The notes under the pieces were generated by a model. It was given only the letters and a program-made list of their open reading frames with translations. It was not told the DNA's origin and made no database searches. A DNA stretch of 64,000 nt from Elephas maximus indicus (taxonomy: Eukaryota > Chordata > Mammalia > Proboscidea > Elephantidae). Positions 1-10,430 of this stretch are shown piece after piece. Where the stretch lies: positions 31,982,768 to 32,046,767 of the forward strand of contig NC_064831.1 in the NCBI RefSeq assembly GCF_024166365.1, in the 5' to 3' direction. Both the position numbers and the translations under genes were made by a program. Every line of letters begins with the position of its first letter. Position 1 is the first letter of the stretch.

Positions 1-428
1 GCACAGAATGTTCTAGTCTTCGCTGACAAACCAGATATCAATAAATCACCCAGACAGGATGTGATCCACCAAAGAAAGTCACATAAATTCATGGGCAGAA
101 GAGTGGAGCTGTAGACTCTAATGTGGAAGCAGTTGTTACAACAGCTGCTGTGCTAGAGGATAGTTGGGGCGCCAATATTACTCTCATTCCGAGCTTCCAG
201 AAGGGACCCTGCAAAATCCCTTCCATACTAGTCAAACTGGTGGAATCTTTAATTAAAGTATAAACTTATAAAAAGCTCAGAGGAGCACAACCCATGGAGC
301 CAAAGGCAGGATTGGTTTTGCATGAAGGAACTGGGTCTGATTATGAGAGTTCTTTGAGGGTGCATGGGGAAAGCGAAACAAGCAATTTCCTTAGGCTTTG
401 GAAAAGCCTTTGACAAGTGTCCACATCA
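1..428. other. Non-coding flank left of the L1, with one arm of an inverted repeat
   Basis: No gene is visible. Bases 1-92 are an inverted copy of 5054-5145: 56 of the first 60 bases match, then the match weakens to about base 92. Bases 390-428 read as a short reverse-transcriptase-like box (F-G-K-A-F-D-K-C-P-H-Q) that would have continued into 4887 onward before the L1 inserted. That suggests an old CR1/L3-like LINE remnant, at low confidence. The rest is not recognised. Confidence 0.4.
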
Positions 429-444
429 AAAACCAATTTACAAA

Positions 445-3400
445 GTGAGAAAGACATCTCCACGATTATAGCAGGAGACTTCAACACATCACTTTCGGAG
501 AAGGACAGGACATCCAGTAAGAAGCTCAATAGAGACACGGAAGACCTAATTGCTACAATCAACCAACTTGACTTCATTGACTTATACAGAACACTCCACC
601 CAACTGCTACAAAGTATGCTTTTTTTCCTAGCACACATGGAACATTCTCCAGAATAGACCACATATTAGGTAATAAAACAAACCTTTGCAGAATCCAAAA
701 CATCGAAATATTACAAAGCGTCTTCTCAGACCATAAGGCCATAAAAGTGGAAATCAATAACAGAAAAATTAGGGAAAAGAAATCAAATACTTGGAAACTG
801 AACAATACCCTCCTGAAAAAAGACTGGGTTATAGAAGACATTAAGGAGGGAATAAAGAAACTCATAGAATGCAATGAGAATGAAAATACTTCCTATCAAA
901 ACCTCTGGGACACAGCAAAAGCAGTGCTCAGAGGTCAATTTATATCCATAAATGCACACATACAAAAAGAAGAAAGAGCCAAAAGCAGAGAACTGTCCCT
1001 ACAACTTGAACAAATGGAAAGTGAGCAACAAAAGAATCCATCAGGCACCAGAAGAAAACAAATAATAAAAATTAGAGCTGAATTAAATGAATTAGAGAAC
1101 AGAAAAACAATTGAAAGAATTAACAAAGCCAAAAGCTGGTTCTTTGAAAAAATTAACAAAATTGATAAACCATTGGCCAGACTGACTAAAGAAATACAGG
1201 AAAGGAAACAACCCGAATAAGAAATGAGATGGGCCACATCACAACAGACCCAACTGAAATTAAAAGAATCATATCAGATTATTATGAAAAATTGTACTCT
1301 AACAAATTTGCAAACCTTGAAGAAATGGATGAATTCCTGGAAAAACACTACCTACCTAAACTAACACAATCAGAAGTAGAACAACTAAATAGACCCATAA
1401 CAAAAAAAGAGATTGAAATGGTAATCAAAAAACTCCCAACAAAAAAAAGCCCTGGCCCAGACGGCTTTACTGCAGAGTTCTACCAAACTTTCAGAGAAGA
1501 GTTAACACCACTGCTACTAAAGGTATTTCAAAGCATAGAAAATGACAGAATACTACCTAACTCATTCTATGAAGCCACCATCTCCCTGATACCCAAACCA
1601 GGTAAAAAACATCACAAAAAAAGAAAATTACAGACCTATATCCCTCATGAACATAGATGCAAAAATCCTCAACAAAATTCTAGCCAATAGAATTCAACAA
1701 CATATCAAAAAAATAATCCACCACGACCAAGTGGGATTTATACCAGGTATGCAAGACTGGTTAATATTAGAAAAACCATTAACATAATCCACCATATAAA
1801 TAAAACAAAAGACAAAAGCCACATGATCTTTATCAATTGATGCAGAAAAGGCATTTGACAAAGTCCAACACCCATTCATGATAAAAACTCTCAGCAAAAT
1901 AGGTATTGAAGGAAAATTCCTCAACATAATAAAGGGCATCTATACTTTTTTTTTTTTTATACAAAGCCAACAGCCAACATCACTCTAAATGGAGACAGCC
2001 TGAAAGCATTTCCCTTGAGAATGGGAACCAGACAAGGATGCCCTTTATCACCGCTCTTATTCAACATTGTGCTAGAGGTCCTAGCCAGAGCAATTAGGCT
2101 AGACAAAGAAATAAAGGGCATCCAGATTGGCAAGGAGGAAGTAAAATTATCTCGATTTGCAGATGACATGATCTTATACACAGAAAAACCTAAGGAATCC
2201 TCCAGAAAACTACTGAAACTAATAGAAGAGTTTGGAAGAGTCTCAGGTTATAAAATAAATGTACAAAAATCACTTGGATTCCTCTACATCAACAAAAAGA
2301 ACATTGAAGAGGAAATCACCAAATCAATACCATTCACAGTAACCCCCAAGAAGATAAAATAGTTAGGAATAAATCTTACCAAAGATGTAAAAGACCTATA
2401 CAAAGAAAACTACAAAGTACTACTACAAGAAACTAAAAAGGACCTACTTAAGTGGAAAAACATACCTTACTCATGGATAGGAAGACTTAACATAGTAAAA
2501 ATGTCTATTCTACCAAAAGCCATCTGTACATACAATGCACTTCCGATCCAAATTCCAATGACATTTTTTAATGTGATGGAGAAACAAATCACAAACTTCA
2601 TATGGAAGGGAAAGAAGCCCCAGATAAGTAAAGCATTACTGAAAAAGAAGAAGAAAGTGGGAGGCCTCACTCTACCTGATTTTAGAACCTATTATACAGC
2701 CACAGTAGTCAAAACAGCCTGGTACTAGTACAACAGGCACATAGACCAATGGAACAGAATTGAGAACCCAGATATAAATCCATCCACATATGAGCAGCTG
2801 ATATTTGACAAAGGTCCAGTGTCGGTTAATTGGGGAAAAGATAGTCTTTTTAACAAATGGTGCTAGCATAACTGGATATCCATTTGCAAAAAAATGAATC
2901 AGGACCCATACCTCACACTATGCACAAAAACTAACTCCAAGTGGATCAAAGACCTAAACATAAAGACTAAAATGATAAAGATCATGGAAGAAAAAATAGG
3001 GGCAACGTTAGGAGCCCTAACTGAAGGCATAAACAGAATACAAAATATTACCAAAAATGACAAAGAGAAACCAGATAACTGGGAGCTCCTAAAAATCAAA
3101 CACCTATGCTCATCTAAAGACTTCACCAAAAGAGTAAAAAGACCACCTACAGATTGGGAAAGAATTTTCAGTCATGACATCTCCGACCAGCACCTGATCT
3201 CTAAAATCTATATGATTCTGTCAAAACTCAACCACAAAAAGACAAACAACGCAATCAAGAAGTGGGCTAAGGATATGAACACACACTTCACTAAAGAAGA
3301 TATTCAGGCAGCTAACAGATACATGAGAAAATGCTCTTGATCACTAGCCATTAGAGAAATGCAAATTAAAACTATGATGAGATTCCATCTCACTCCAACA

Positions 3401-3890
3401 AGGCTGGCATTAATCCCCAAAACACAAAATTATAAATGTTAGAGAGGCTGCAGAGAGATTGGAACTCTTATACACTGCTGGTGGGAATGTAAAATGGTAC
3501 AACCACTTTGGAAATCTATCTGGCGTTTTCTTAAAAAGTTAGAAATAGAACTACCATACAACCCAGAAATCCCACTCCTCGGAATATACCCTAGAGAAAT
3601 ACGAGCCTTCACACGAACAGATATATGCACACCCATGTTTATTGCAGCTCTGTTTACAATAGCAAAAAGCTGGAAGCAACCAAGGTGTCCATCAACGGAT
3701 GAATGGTTAAATAAATTGTGGTATATTCACACAATGGAATACTACTCATCGATAAAGAACAGTGACGAATCTGTGAAACATTTCATAACATGGAGGGACC
3801 TGGAAGGCATTATGCTGAGTGAAATTAGTCAGAGGCAAAAGGACAAATATTGTATAAGACCACTATTATAAGAGCTTGAGAAGTAGTATA
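445..3890 (+). pseudogene. L1 ORF2 remnant (endonuclease-reverse transcriptase), broken
   Basis: ORF2 encodes the nicking endonuclease and reverse transcriptase that copy L1 RNA into the genome. The endonuclease part (about 447-1220) shows A-G-D-F-N near 471, R-I-D-H at 651-662 and the catalytic S-D-H at 726-734. The reverse transcriptase shows K-S-P-G-P-D-G near 1447, [10 protein letters not shown] near 2024 and F-A-D-D at 2156-2167, where the two aspartates are catalytic. The C-terminal region (2894-3890) ends with the L1 cysteine-rich part and M-E-Y-Y. It is broken by a frame change near 1220, frame changes between 1690 and 2015, a 17-bp insertion at 1946-1962, and stops near 2360 (a Tyr-to-stop change) and 3340. 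The N-terminal part of the endonuclease is missing. Confidence 0.93.
1946..1962. repeat. Poly(T) micro-insertion with 5-bp duplication inside L1 #1
   Basis: The L1 sequence is interrupted by 12-13 T residues followed by a second copy of tatac (first copy 1941-1945, second 1958-1962). The related L1 at 12180 reads straight through this point without the insert. Homopolymer plus short duplication looks like a poly(A) tail inserted on the minus strand with nothing else attached. Confidence 0.7.
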
Positions 3891-3921
3891 AACTGAGAAG
3901 AACACATACTTTTGTGGTTAT

Positions 3922-3951
3922 GGGGGGGGAGGGAGGGAGGGAGGGAGAGGG
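3922..3951 (+). repeat. G-rich tract in the L1 3' UTR
   Basis: About 30 bases are almost pure purine, with repeated GGG runs. G-rich polypurine tracts that can fold as G-quadruplexes are a known feature of mammalian L1 3' UTRs. The tract lies just after the end of ORF2. Confidence 0.8.
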
Positions 3952-4886
3952 TTCTTTACTGATTAGTTAGTAGAGAAGAACCACTTTAGGTGAAGGGAAA
4001 GACAATACTCAATACACGGAAGGTCAGCTCAACTGGACTGGACCAAAAGCAAAGAAGTTTCCAGGATAAACTGAATGCTTCAAAGGTCAGTGGAGCAAGG
4101 ACGGGGGTTTGGGGACTATGGCTTAAGGGGACTTCTAAGTCAATTGGCAAAATAATACTATTATGAAAACATTCTGCATCCCACTTCGAAATGTGGCATC
4201 TGGGGTCTTAAATGCTAACAAGCGGCCATCTAAGATGCATCAATTGGTCTCAACCCACCTGGATCAAAGGAGAATGAAGAACACCAAGGTCACACGACAA
4301 CTATGAGCCCAAGAGACAGAAAGGGCCACATGAACCAGAGACTTACATCATCCTGAGACCAGAAGAACTAGACGGTGCCTGGCCACAACCGATGACTGCC
4401 CTGACAGGGAGCACAACAGAGAACCCCTGAGGGAGCAGGAGATCAGTGGGATGCAGACCCCAAATTCTCTTAAAAAGACCAGACTTAATGGTCTGACTGA
4501 GACTAGAGGAATCCCAGCGGTCATAGTCCCCAAACCTTCTGTTGGCCGGGGACGGAAACCATTCCCAAAGACAACTCATCAGACATGGAAGGGACTGGAC
4601 AACGGGTAGGAGAGAGATGCTCATGAAGAGTGAGCTACTTGTATCAGGTGGACACTTGAGACTGTGTTGGCATCTCCTGTCTGGAGGGGAGATAGGAGGG
4701 TAGAGAGGGTTAGAAACTGGCAAAATTGTCACGAAAGGAGAGACTGGAAGGGCTGACTCATTAGGGGGAGAGTAAGTCGGAGTATGGAGTAAGGTGTATA
4801 TAAGCTTATATGTGACAGACTGACTTGATTTGTAAACGTTCACTTAAAGCTCAATAAAAATTATCAAAAAAAAACCGATTTACAAA

Positions 4887-5312
4887 TGGAGTCATCATAG
4901 TTTTAAGGTACTGCTTAAACTGGATAAAGAACTGAATCAATGTAGGAAAACCGAGTAATAATAGTTATTAATCTGTAAAAAGTAAAGGTTCTCAGAGATT
5001 AGGAGGTGTCGATCTTGGTTAGTAATTTTATAAAGAAATTTGAGGAACTGGAGATGAATTTATTCAACATTCTTAGGTGGAGTATATCCTGTCTGGGTGA
5101 TTTATCGATATCTGGTTTGTCAGTTAAGACTAGAACATTCTGTGTATTTACTACACTGTAAAACTTTTCAGGTTGTAGATGATCTCAAGACCTTCTAAGA
5201 GAGAAAATGCCAAGTCAATGGGGTAGAGATTTTTTTGAGGCTAAGCAAAAAGTGGTACAGGAAAAACTAGTTCAACACCTTGAGAACAAACAGCTGTAGA
5301 GAAGTAGTCTAG
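4887..5312. other. Flank right of the L1, with the second inverted-repeat arm
   Basis: There is no gene. Bases 4887-5085 continue the sequence interrupted by the L1 and may be a CR1/L3-like LINE remnant, a guess from a weak reverse-transcriptase-like reading around 5030-5080. Bases 5054-5145 are the inverted partner of 1-92. Confidence 0.35.
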
Positions 5313-5507
5313 GTTATTGTTAGGTGCCTTGGAATCAATTCCAATTCATAGTGACCCCATGTGACAGAGCAGAACTGCCCCATAGGGTTTTCTTGGCTAT
5401 AATCTTTACAGAAACAGATTGCCAGGTCTTTCTTCCATGGAGCCACTAGGTGGGTTCAAACCACCAAGCTTTCACTTAGCAGCCAAGCATCTAACCAACG
5501 CGCCACT
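5313..5507 (-). mobile_element. tRNA-derived SINE, type B-like (AfroSINE)
   Basis: Read on the minus strand, it has a tRNA-like head with pol III box-like sequence, a middle segment, and an RTE-like tail ending in the complement of gttattgttaggtgcc. Length and layout fit a full-length long-form AfroSINE. Confidence 0.85.
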
Positions 5508-6029
5508 GTCTTAGGCTGGGTCTCTACACAAGCAAAGCCAGTAAAGCATATAAATATATGTACAGAGAGAGATTTATATCAAGGAAATGGTTCACACAGT
5601 TTGAGGGTCAAGACAGAGGCTTCTCCTGATTTACATAGCTGCAGGGGCTGGTGAACCCATGATCGGCAGGTCAGAGAGCAGGGCGTTGCTTACAGGCTGT
5701 GAAGATCAACGAATCCCAAGATCAGCAGGCAAGACCACAGGTGAGCTGCTAGCTCAAGTCCCAAGATCCGGCAGTCAGACGAACAGGAGTCAGCTGCAGG
5801 ATCCAGAATGAGCAAAAGCCCCCCAAGCCCTGCCTGAATGTCTACCCACACTCAATGCAGGCCACACACCCCAGAAAACTCCCCTTAACTGATTGGCTAC
5901 TCAAATCAGATCCCATCATTGGGGTTATCGCATATCACATCTCAACAGGGAAGTGATCACAACATTATACGATTGTGAAAACACTGAGAATCATGGCCCA
6001 GCCAAGTTGACACACGATCTTAACCATCA
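5507..6029 (-). mobile_element. LTR, probably ERVL-MaLR type, antisense
   Basis: About 520 bp begins TGTCTTAGGCTGGGTCTC and ends in the region gaatcatggcccagccaag ... accatca. The same ending motif occurs in the clearer MaLR LTR at 18213-18682. There is no internal coding region, so it is a solo LTR or fragment. Both ends abut SINEs, which obscures the target duplication. The subfamily is not named. Confidence 0.6.
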
Positions 6030-6033
6030 GAGC

Positions 6034-6240
6034 CACCAAAACCCAAAAAACCAAATCCATTCCCAGTCAAATCAATTCCAACTCATAGTGACCCTCTAGG
6101 ACACAGTAGGGCTGCCTGTAGTGTTTCCTAGGCTGTGATCTTTATGGAAGCAGACTGCCAAGTCAGAGCAACTGGTGGGTTCAATCACCAACTTTTTAGT
6201 TAGTAGCCGAGTGCCTAACTACTGCACCAGCAGGGCTCCT
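6034..6240 (-). mobile_element. tRNA-derived SINE, type B
   Basis: The antisense copy starts with a complement of the ...ggttttttgg tail and ends in the complement of the tRNA-like head (gcagggctcc). The middle segment is present. It lies directly against the LTR. Confidence 0.8.
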
Positions 6241-6250
6241 ACTGTGCGAC

Positions 6251-6413
6251 CAAAAACCAGAAAACCCAAACCTGTTGCTGATTCCGACTCATAGCAGCCC
6301 TATAGGATGGAGCAGAAGTGCCCCGCAGGGTTTCCAAGGAGCAGCTGCTGGATTCGAATTGCCGGCCTTTTGGTTAGCAGCCAAGCTCTTAACCACTGCA
6401 CCACTACGGCTCC
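6251..6413 (-). mobile_element. tRNA-derived SINE, type C (short)
   Basis: The antisense short form passes straight from the RTE-like tail to ggtttccaaggagcag and the tRNA-like head (ggttagcagccaagctctta). At about 160 bp it is complete for the short form. Confidence 0.9.
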
Positions 6414-6819
6414 TTAATAACCTAGGAGCTATCCATAAAGCTAAGAGGAGACCTTGGAAATCAATTTGAATTCCTGAGAACATTAAGCCTAATGTAGGAC
6501 AGTAGCATTAGAGACAGTAAAATGTCAGGCACTCCATCAATATTCGTAAAGTGAATGAAATGCTGAACCATCAGAAAGCCAGAAAATAGGAAATATGCAA
6601 AGGCTGCTTCGAAGATGTTGTGCAGGAAGTTACTGTGCCTACTGGGCAAGTCTCTTCCCCACTGCAGGCTCACTGGGCTCCAGAGCCCCATCTCCTCCCT
6701 CACCCCATTAGGCCCAGGTTAGTAAGGCACACTTCTGTGCTAGTCTACCAGTGCCTCGCCATCCTTTGCTTGTTTCCCTAACTCCACCCTCACCTCTGTA
6801 AGTCTCTTCCTTTAGGGAG
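6414..6819. other. Unique sequence, nothing recognised
   Basis: No repeat family, RNA gene or credible reading frame was recognised in these 406 bases. Confidence 0.5.
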
Positions 6820-7171
6820 TGTTATGGATTGAACTGTGTCATCCTGTGGATGGGATCCTATTTGAAAATAAGGGTCTCTTTGTTGTAGTAATGACACCAT
6901 GCCAATATGAGCTGTGTCCTACATCTAATCATGTCTGAGTTACAAAAATAACAGATTAGACACAGAGGCAGGCACAAACTGGAGAAAATGGATGCCATAG
7001 AGGAATAGCAAGAACCAAGGAATACCCGGGGCCGCCGACAAGGAAGGAATCCACGTGGCTGAGACTCTATTTTGGACTTTTAGCCTCTAAAACTGAGAAA
7101 ATAATTTTTTTTTTTTTTAAATCCACTCACTTGTGGTATTTGTGTTACAGCAGCAACAGGAAACTAAGACA
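6820..7171 (+). mobile_element. Solo LTR, MaLR type (MLT1-like), with 5-bp duplication
   Basis: The element runs TGTTATGG...AAGACA, the canonical TG...CA ends, and is flanked by gggag at 6815-6819 and 7172-7176. The 3' half has the MaLR signature: gacttttagcctctaaaact, an aataa-like signal, acttgtggtatttgtgtta and ctaagaca. A 5-bp duplication is expected for this class. No internal retroviral region is present. Confidence 0.88.
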
Positions 7172-7454
7172 GGGAGGAAAAAGATGTGTACGTTGTCCTT
7201 AGGAGATAAATGAACAGTGGCTTTCTGGCTCTTCGGTGCACTGACTGGGTTACTTTATGTGCCCGTCAGTGATCTCTGGTCTGTGTCACAGCCCAGCATC
7301 TGGTGGGAGGCTCCCTTGGTGACCCAGTCTCTGATTCCTCTGCCAAGACCCGGAGCTTTGTCTCTGGCCTGGAGCATCTTACCCCATGAGTGCTCTGGGC
7401 CAGGTAGAAGTACCTACTGCAAAAAAAGACCTTCCGTAAAGGGTAAAGGTGGCT

Positions 7455-7798
7455 AGTGGGAACATTGGTGGTTCAGTGGTAGAATTCTTACCTTCCATGT
7501 CAGAGACCAGGTTAGATTCCTGGCCAAATACACCTTATTCCCGGCCACCACTATCTGCGAGTGGAGGCTGGTGTGTAGCTGTGATGCTGAACACGTTTCA
7601 GCAGGGCTTCCAGACTAAGATGGACTAGGAAGAAAGGCCTAGCTGCCTACTACCAAAAATCAGCCCATGAAAACCCTATGGATCTCAACGGTCCTATCGG
7701 CAGCTGATCGTGGGGGTGGTGTAGAAGCGGGTAGTATTTCATTCCGTTGTGTGTGGGGTCACCATGAGTTGGGGGCTGACTCCATGACAGCTAAGAAC
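7455..7798 (+). mobile_element. tRNA-Gly SINE, full-length copy 1
   Basis: The head (about 7462-7535) matches a tRNA-Gly gene, including the A box ggtggttcagtggtagaat and a B-box-like region near 7511. The middle (about 7627-7680) resembles type A SINEs. The last ~90 bases resemble the RTE 3' end (gtagtatttcattc then gttgtgt). It is bounded by a perfect 10-bp duplication aaaggtggct at 7445-7454 and 7799-7808. It is not a functional tRNA, because the acceptor stem and anticodon stem are mutated. Confidence 0.9.
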
Positions 7799-8074
7799 AA
7801 AGGTGGCTGAATCTGGCCTTGCATGGACCCCTCGAGGGCCTTTTTTTCTCTAACATAAACTTTCAGGACTCCGAATAACCTCACTAAAATCAGGGGTGAG
7901 TCTCATCCACTGCAGGGGAGACCAGACTAGGAAACACTTTGAAGTTAATGCCTTTGATCCTGAAAGATGCTGAAGGACCTTTAACGCAGGGAAAAGGCAG
8001 AGGGAGTCCTGGGTGGCATTGTTTTTGCAGACATGTCTATTGACACTTGTCCAGTCTATTGTCTAGCAGAGTGG

Positions 8075-8260
8075 AACACGCTGGGCTTTGGGGCTACCTG
8101 GACCCGGGCTGGCATCCTAGCGCTGACCCTTAGGAGCTGCAAGTCCTGGGGAAATTCTCATAACTTCTCTGGATTTCTGTTTCCTCTTTTGCAAAATAGG
8201 GATAATACCCTGCAGGATTAGTGTCACGATTACATGAGATACCACAGGAAGGCCTGGCGC
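8075..8260 (+). mobile_element. MIR element
   Basis: It follows the MIR order: gctgggctttggggctacct, then gaaattctcataacttctct, ttcctcttttgcaaaatagg and gataata, then tacatgagat. MIRs are ancient tRNA-derived SINEs shared by all mammals. Confidence 0.75.
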
Positions 8261-8480
8261 TACTGGAATCACAAATAAATGGCATCTCCAGTTGTTGTGT
8301 GAGAGTAATTATGTAGTTTAAATTGCACAAATAAACAGCAGCTTTTCAAATGATCACTGCTTCTGTGTTCCTTACAGTTTTCTGTTGGCTAACGATAATG
8401 CACCATCCATCACCATCTGAGAGGGAAGTTGTAAACCCATCAACAGCTGAGTTTCTTCAATCATGACACTCACAGTTCTG

Positions 8481-8592
8481 GCATCTGGCAAGCTTGTAAA
8501 ACTGCAGAGTTCCAGGCCCCATCCCAGACCTCAAGGGTGTATGGCCTGGGACTCTGTATTATAATAAGCTTTCCAGCTGAGTCTCCCACAAA
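8481..8592. mobile_element. MER5-like DNA transposon fragment (hAT-Charlie)
   Basis: gcaagcttgtaaaactgcag, aggccccatcccagacc and taataagctttccagctgag follow the order of MER5A/MER5B non-autonomous hAT elements. Neither end is clear. Confidence 0.55.
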
Positions 8593-9429
8593 AGTATGAG
8601 GACTTCTGGAAAAGGTGAATGAGCTTTATAAGTCATTAGTCACTTTTTTTTAAAGACAGAGTCAAAGAGGGTGGGGCAGTGGTACTTCTGGTTGCGAGGA
8701 TTATTTTACTTACAACTGCCAGCAAGAAGTCCCCCTTTCCCAGTCCCTGGCTGCTAGTAGTAGATCCTCTCAGTCCCTAGAAAAGATGCTCTCTGGCCTA
8801 AGAAAATACCCAAGTAGCCAGGACCCTACCCTATGCCTGCTTATATTGTCAGGATTTGCAAATGTTTTGGAAATTTTCTTAAATCTAAAATACTTTCTTT
8901 TTCATGGTAATTTGTGAGGCTGACACCACAACCACACATTCTTATCAATAAGAAAGAAACAAGAGCAAGGACTGAGTGAAAGTGAGTCTGTCTCTAAACG
9001 GTCAACTTAAAACTTCCTTAGAAGTAGGTTACAAAGTACACCCGACTATCCCTTGTTAAAACACCTGGAATACTATTTTGTGACTTTGATTTGGATACTA
9101 GTCAGCAAACAATTGTTTTGGTATTTTGTGGAATTTCTTTCCATTCTTTCCTTCCTTATTTTTTTATATTTACCATAAATTGCTGTGTGCTTTGGAGTCT
9201 AAGAATTAGGAAGAAAATGCATATGTGAAGGCTGTTTAGAACTACTTTTCTGCAGGCCCAGATTCTGAGCCTCTTTCCAGCGCTGATCTATCTTCTGTAT
9301 GTCTGCCTCTGACTAACACGGAGTAATAAGCATCTTTCTCCTCTAGATCTCTGTTTAACTGCTCTTGACAAGCTGATTCAATCACACACAACACAAGACG
9401 GTCTCTGTGATCTGAGCCACCAGGAATTA
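8593..9429. other. Unique sequence, nothing recognised
   Basis: No gene, RNA or repeat was recognised in this stretch of about 840 bases. Confidence 0.5.
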
Positions 9430-9581
9430 AGGGTCCTGGTGGTACAGTGGTTAAGAGCTTGGCTGCTAACCAAAAGGTCAGCGGTTTGAATCTACCAGCT
9501 GCTCCTATGGGCAGTTCTACTTTGTCCTGTGAGGTCACTAAGAATCGGAATTGACTCAATAGCAATGAGTTTTTTGGTTTT
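9430..9581 (+). mobile_element. tRNA-derived SINE, type C, first of three in tandem
   Basis: Head ggtcctggtggtacagtggt, B-box-like gcggtttgaatctacc, then directly the gggcagttctactttgtcct tail. The 3' end is agcaatgagttttttggttt. Confidence 0.9.
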
Positions 9582-9594
9582 TATTCTTTGAAAA

Positions 9595-9748
9595 GGAGCC
9601 TTAGTGGTGCAGTAGTTAAGAGCTGGCCTGCTAACTGGGAGGTCGGCAGTTCAAATCTACCAGCCACTCCTTGGAAACCCTGCTCTGTGCTATAGAGTCC
9701 TATGGGTCAAAATCAACTTGACCACACAGGTTTGGTTTTTTTTTGTAT
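9595..9748 (+). mobile_element. tRNA-derived SINE, type C, second of three
   Basis: This short form is flanked by related duplications, attctttgaaaa near 9583 and attccttgaaaa near 9750, each followed by agg. The duplication is imperfect but in the expected place. Confidence 0.88.
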
Positions 9749-9764
9749 TCCTTGAAAAAGGAAC

Positions 9765-9855
9765 CCTGGTGGCTCAGTGGTTAAAGTGCTCAGCTGCTAA
9801 CCAAAAGTTTGGCTGTTAGAATCCACCAACTGCTCCGCGGGAGAAAGATGTGTAA
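9765..9855 (+). mobile_element. tRNA-derived SINE, type B, 3'-truncated, third of three
   Basis: A tRNA-like head is followed by gcgggagaaagatgtgta, the start of the type B middle, and then stops. The loss of the 3' part is unusual for target-primed insertion, so a later deletion is likely. Confidence 0.8.
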
Positions 9856-10257
9856 ACAATTAACCTTTAAGTTCTTCTCTAAGTCTGGTTAAGTATAGCA
9901 TCATGAACGGAGCAGAGGACCATCTTAGGAACTGCAGGATGCAGGGCAACATGAAAAGCGCTCCACGCTGGTCCTTGCCAGGTGTTGTTCTACTGACTCA
10001 TAGAGTCTCTTAAGGGTGACGCCAAGAACCTTGCTCCTTATTGACCGTTCTTTGGTCTCTTTGCTCCCTCTAAAAATGAAAACATGAATTGGCTGGGTAG
10101 TAGGGAGCCATGCTCACATCTACTGATGAGACTGGTAATGAGGCTGATTACGTTCAGGGTTTCGAGTCTCACATAGTCGACTTTCTTCCCAGCCATTTGT
10201 TCCCACACCCATATATGCCTGCTGACAAAAGGACCAGTAGAGACGCTGCGCAACTCA
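9856..10257. other. Unique sequence, nothing recognised
   Basis: About 400 bases with no recognised repeat or gene. Confidence 0.5.
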
Positions 10258-10430
10258 CTCAATATTCATTCATTTGACAAATATCCATTGATCACTGACT
10301 CTCTGCCAGGCTCCATTCAAGGCATTGGAGTTTAGGTGCTGAACAAGGCAGTTTCTTCTCTGAAGAGGCTCGCAGGCTACTGGGGAGACAGGCCGACTAG
10401 TACAATGAAGTAAGTAGAAGGAAGATCAAG
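10258..10430 (-). mobile_element. L2 LINE 3' fragment
   Basis: attcattcatttgacaaata, then ctgccaggctccattcaagg, ggtgctgaacaaggcag and ctactggggagacaggc give the reversed order of an L2 3' end. Confidence 0.7.

Larger units (their letters stand above)
445..4870 (+). mobile_element. L1 LINE #1, 5'-truncated, with 3' UTR and A-rich tail
   Basis: The copy begins inside ORF2 (endonuclease domain) and runs through reverse transcriptase, the C-terminal domain, a G-rich 3' UTR and an AATAAA signal just before the A tail near 4866. It is flanked by a 16-bp target-site duplication, aaaaccaatttacaaa at 429-444 and aaaaccgatttacaaa at 4871-4886 (15 of 16 identical). ORF1 and the 5' UTR are absent, the usual outcome of incomplete reverse transcription. 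Frameshifts and stops make it non-functional. The low divergence of the duplication suggests a fairly young insertion for a mammalian genome. Confidence 0.95.

Noticed and set aside
341-874. 177-codon open frame on the minus strand
   Set aside because: It is the antisense shadow of L1 ORF2 endonuclease sequence. The sense strand carries the recognisable protein.
5507-6029. Possible intact endogenous retrovirus
   Set aside because: Only LTR sequence is present here and at the other MaLR sites. No gag, pol or env sequence lies beside them.
9430-9855. Regularly spaced repeats resembling an array
   Set aside because: They are three tRNA-derived SINEs with separate duplications, not a CRISPR or satellite array.
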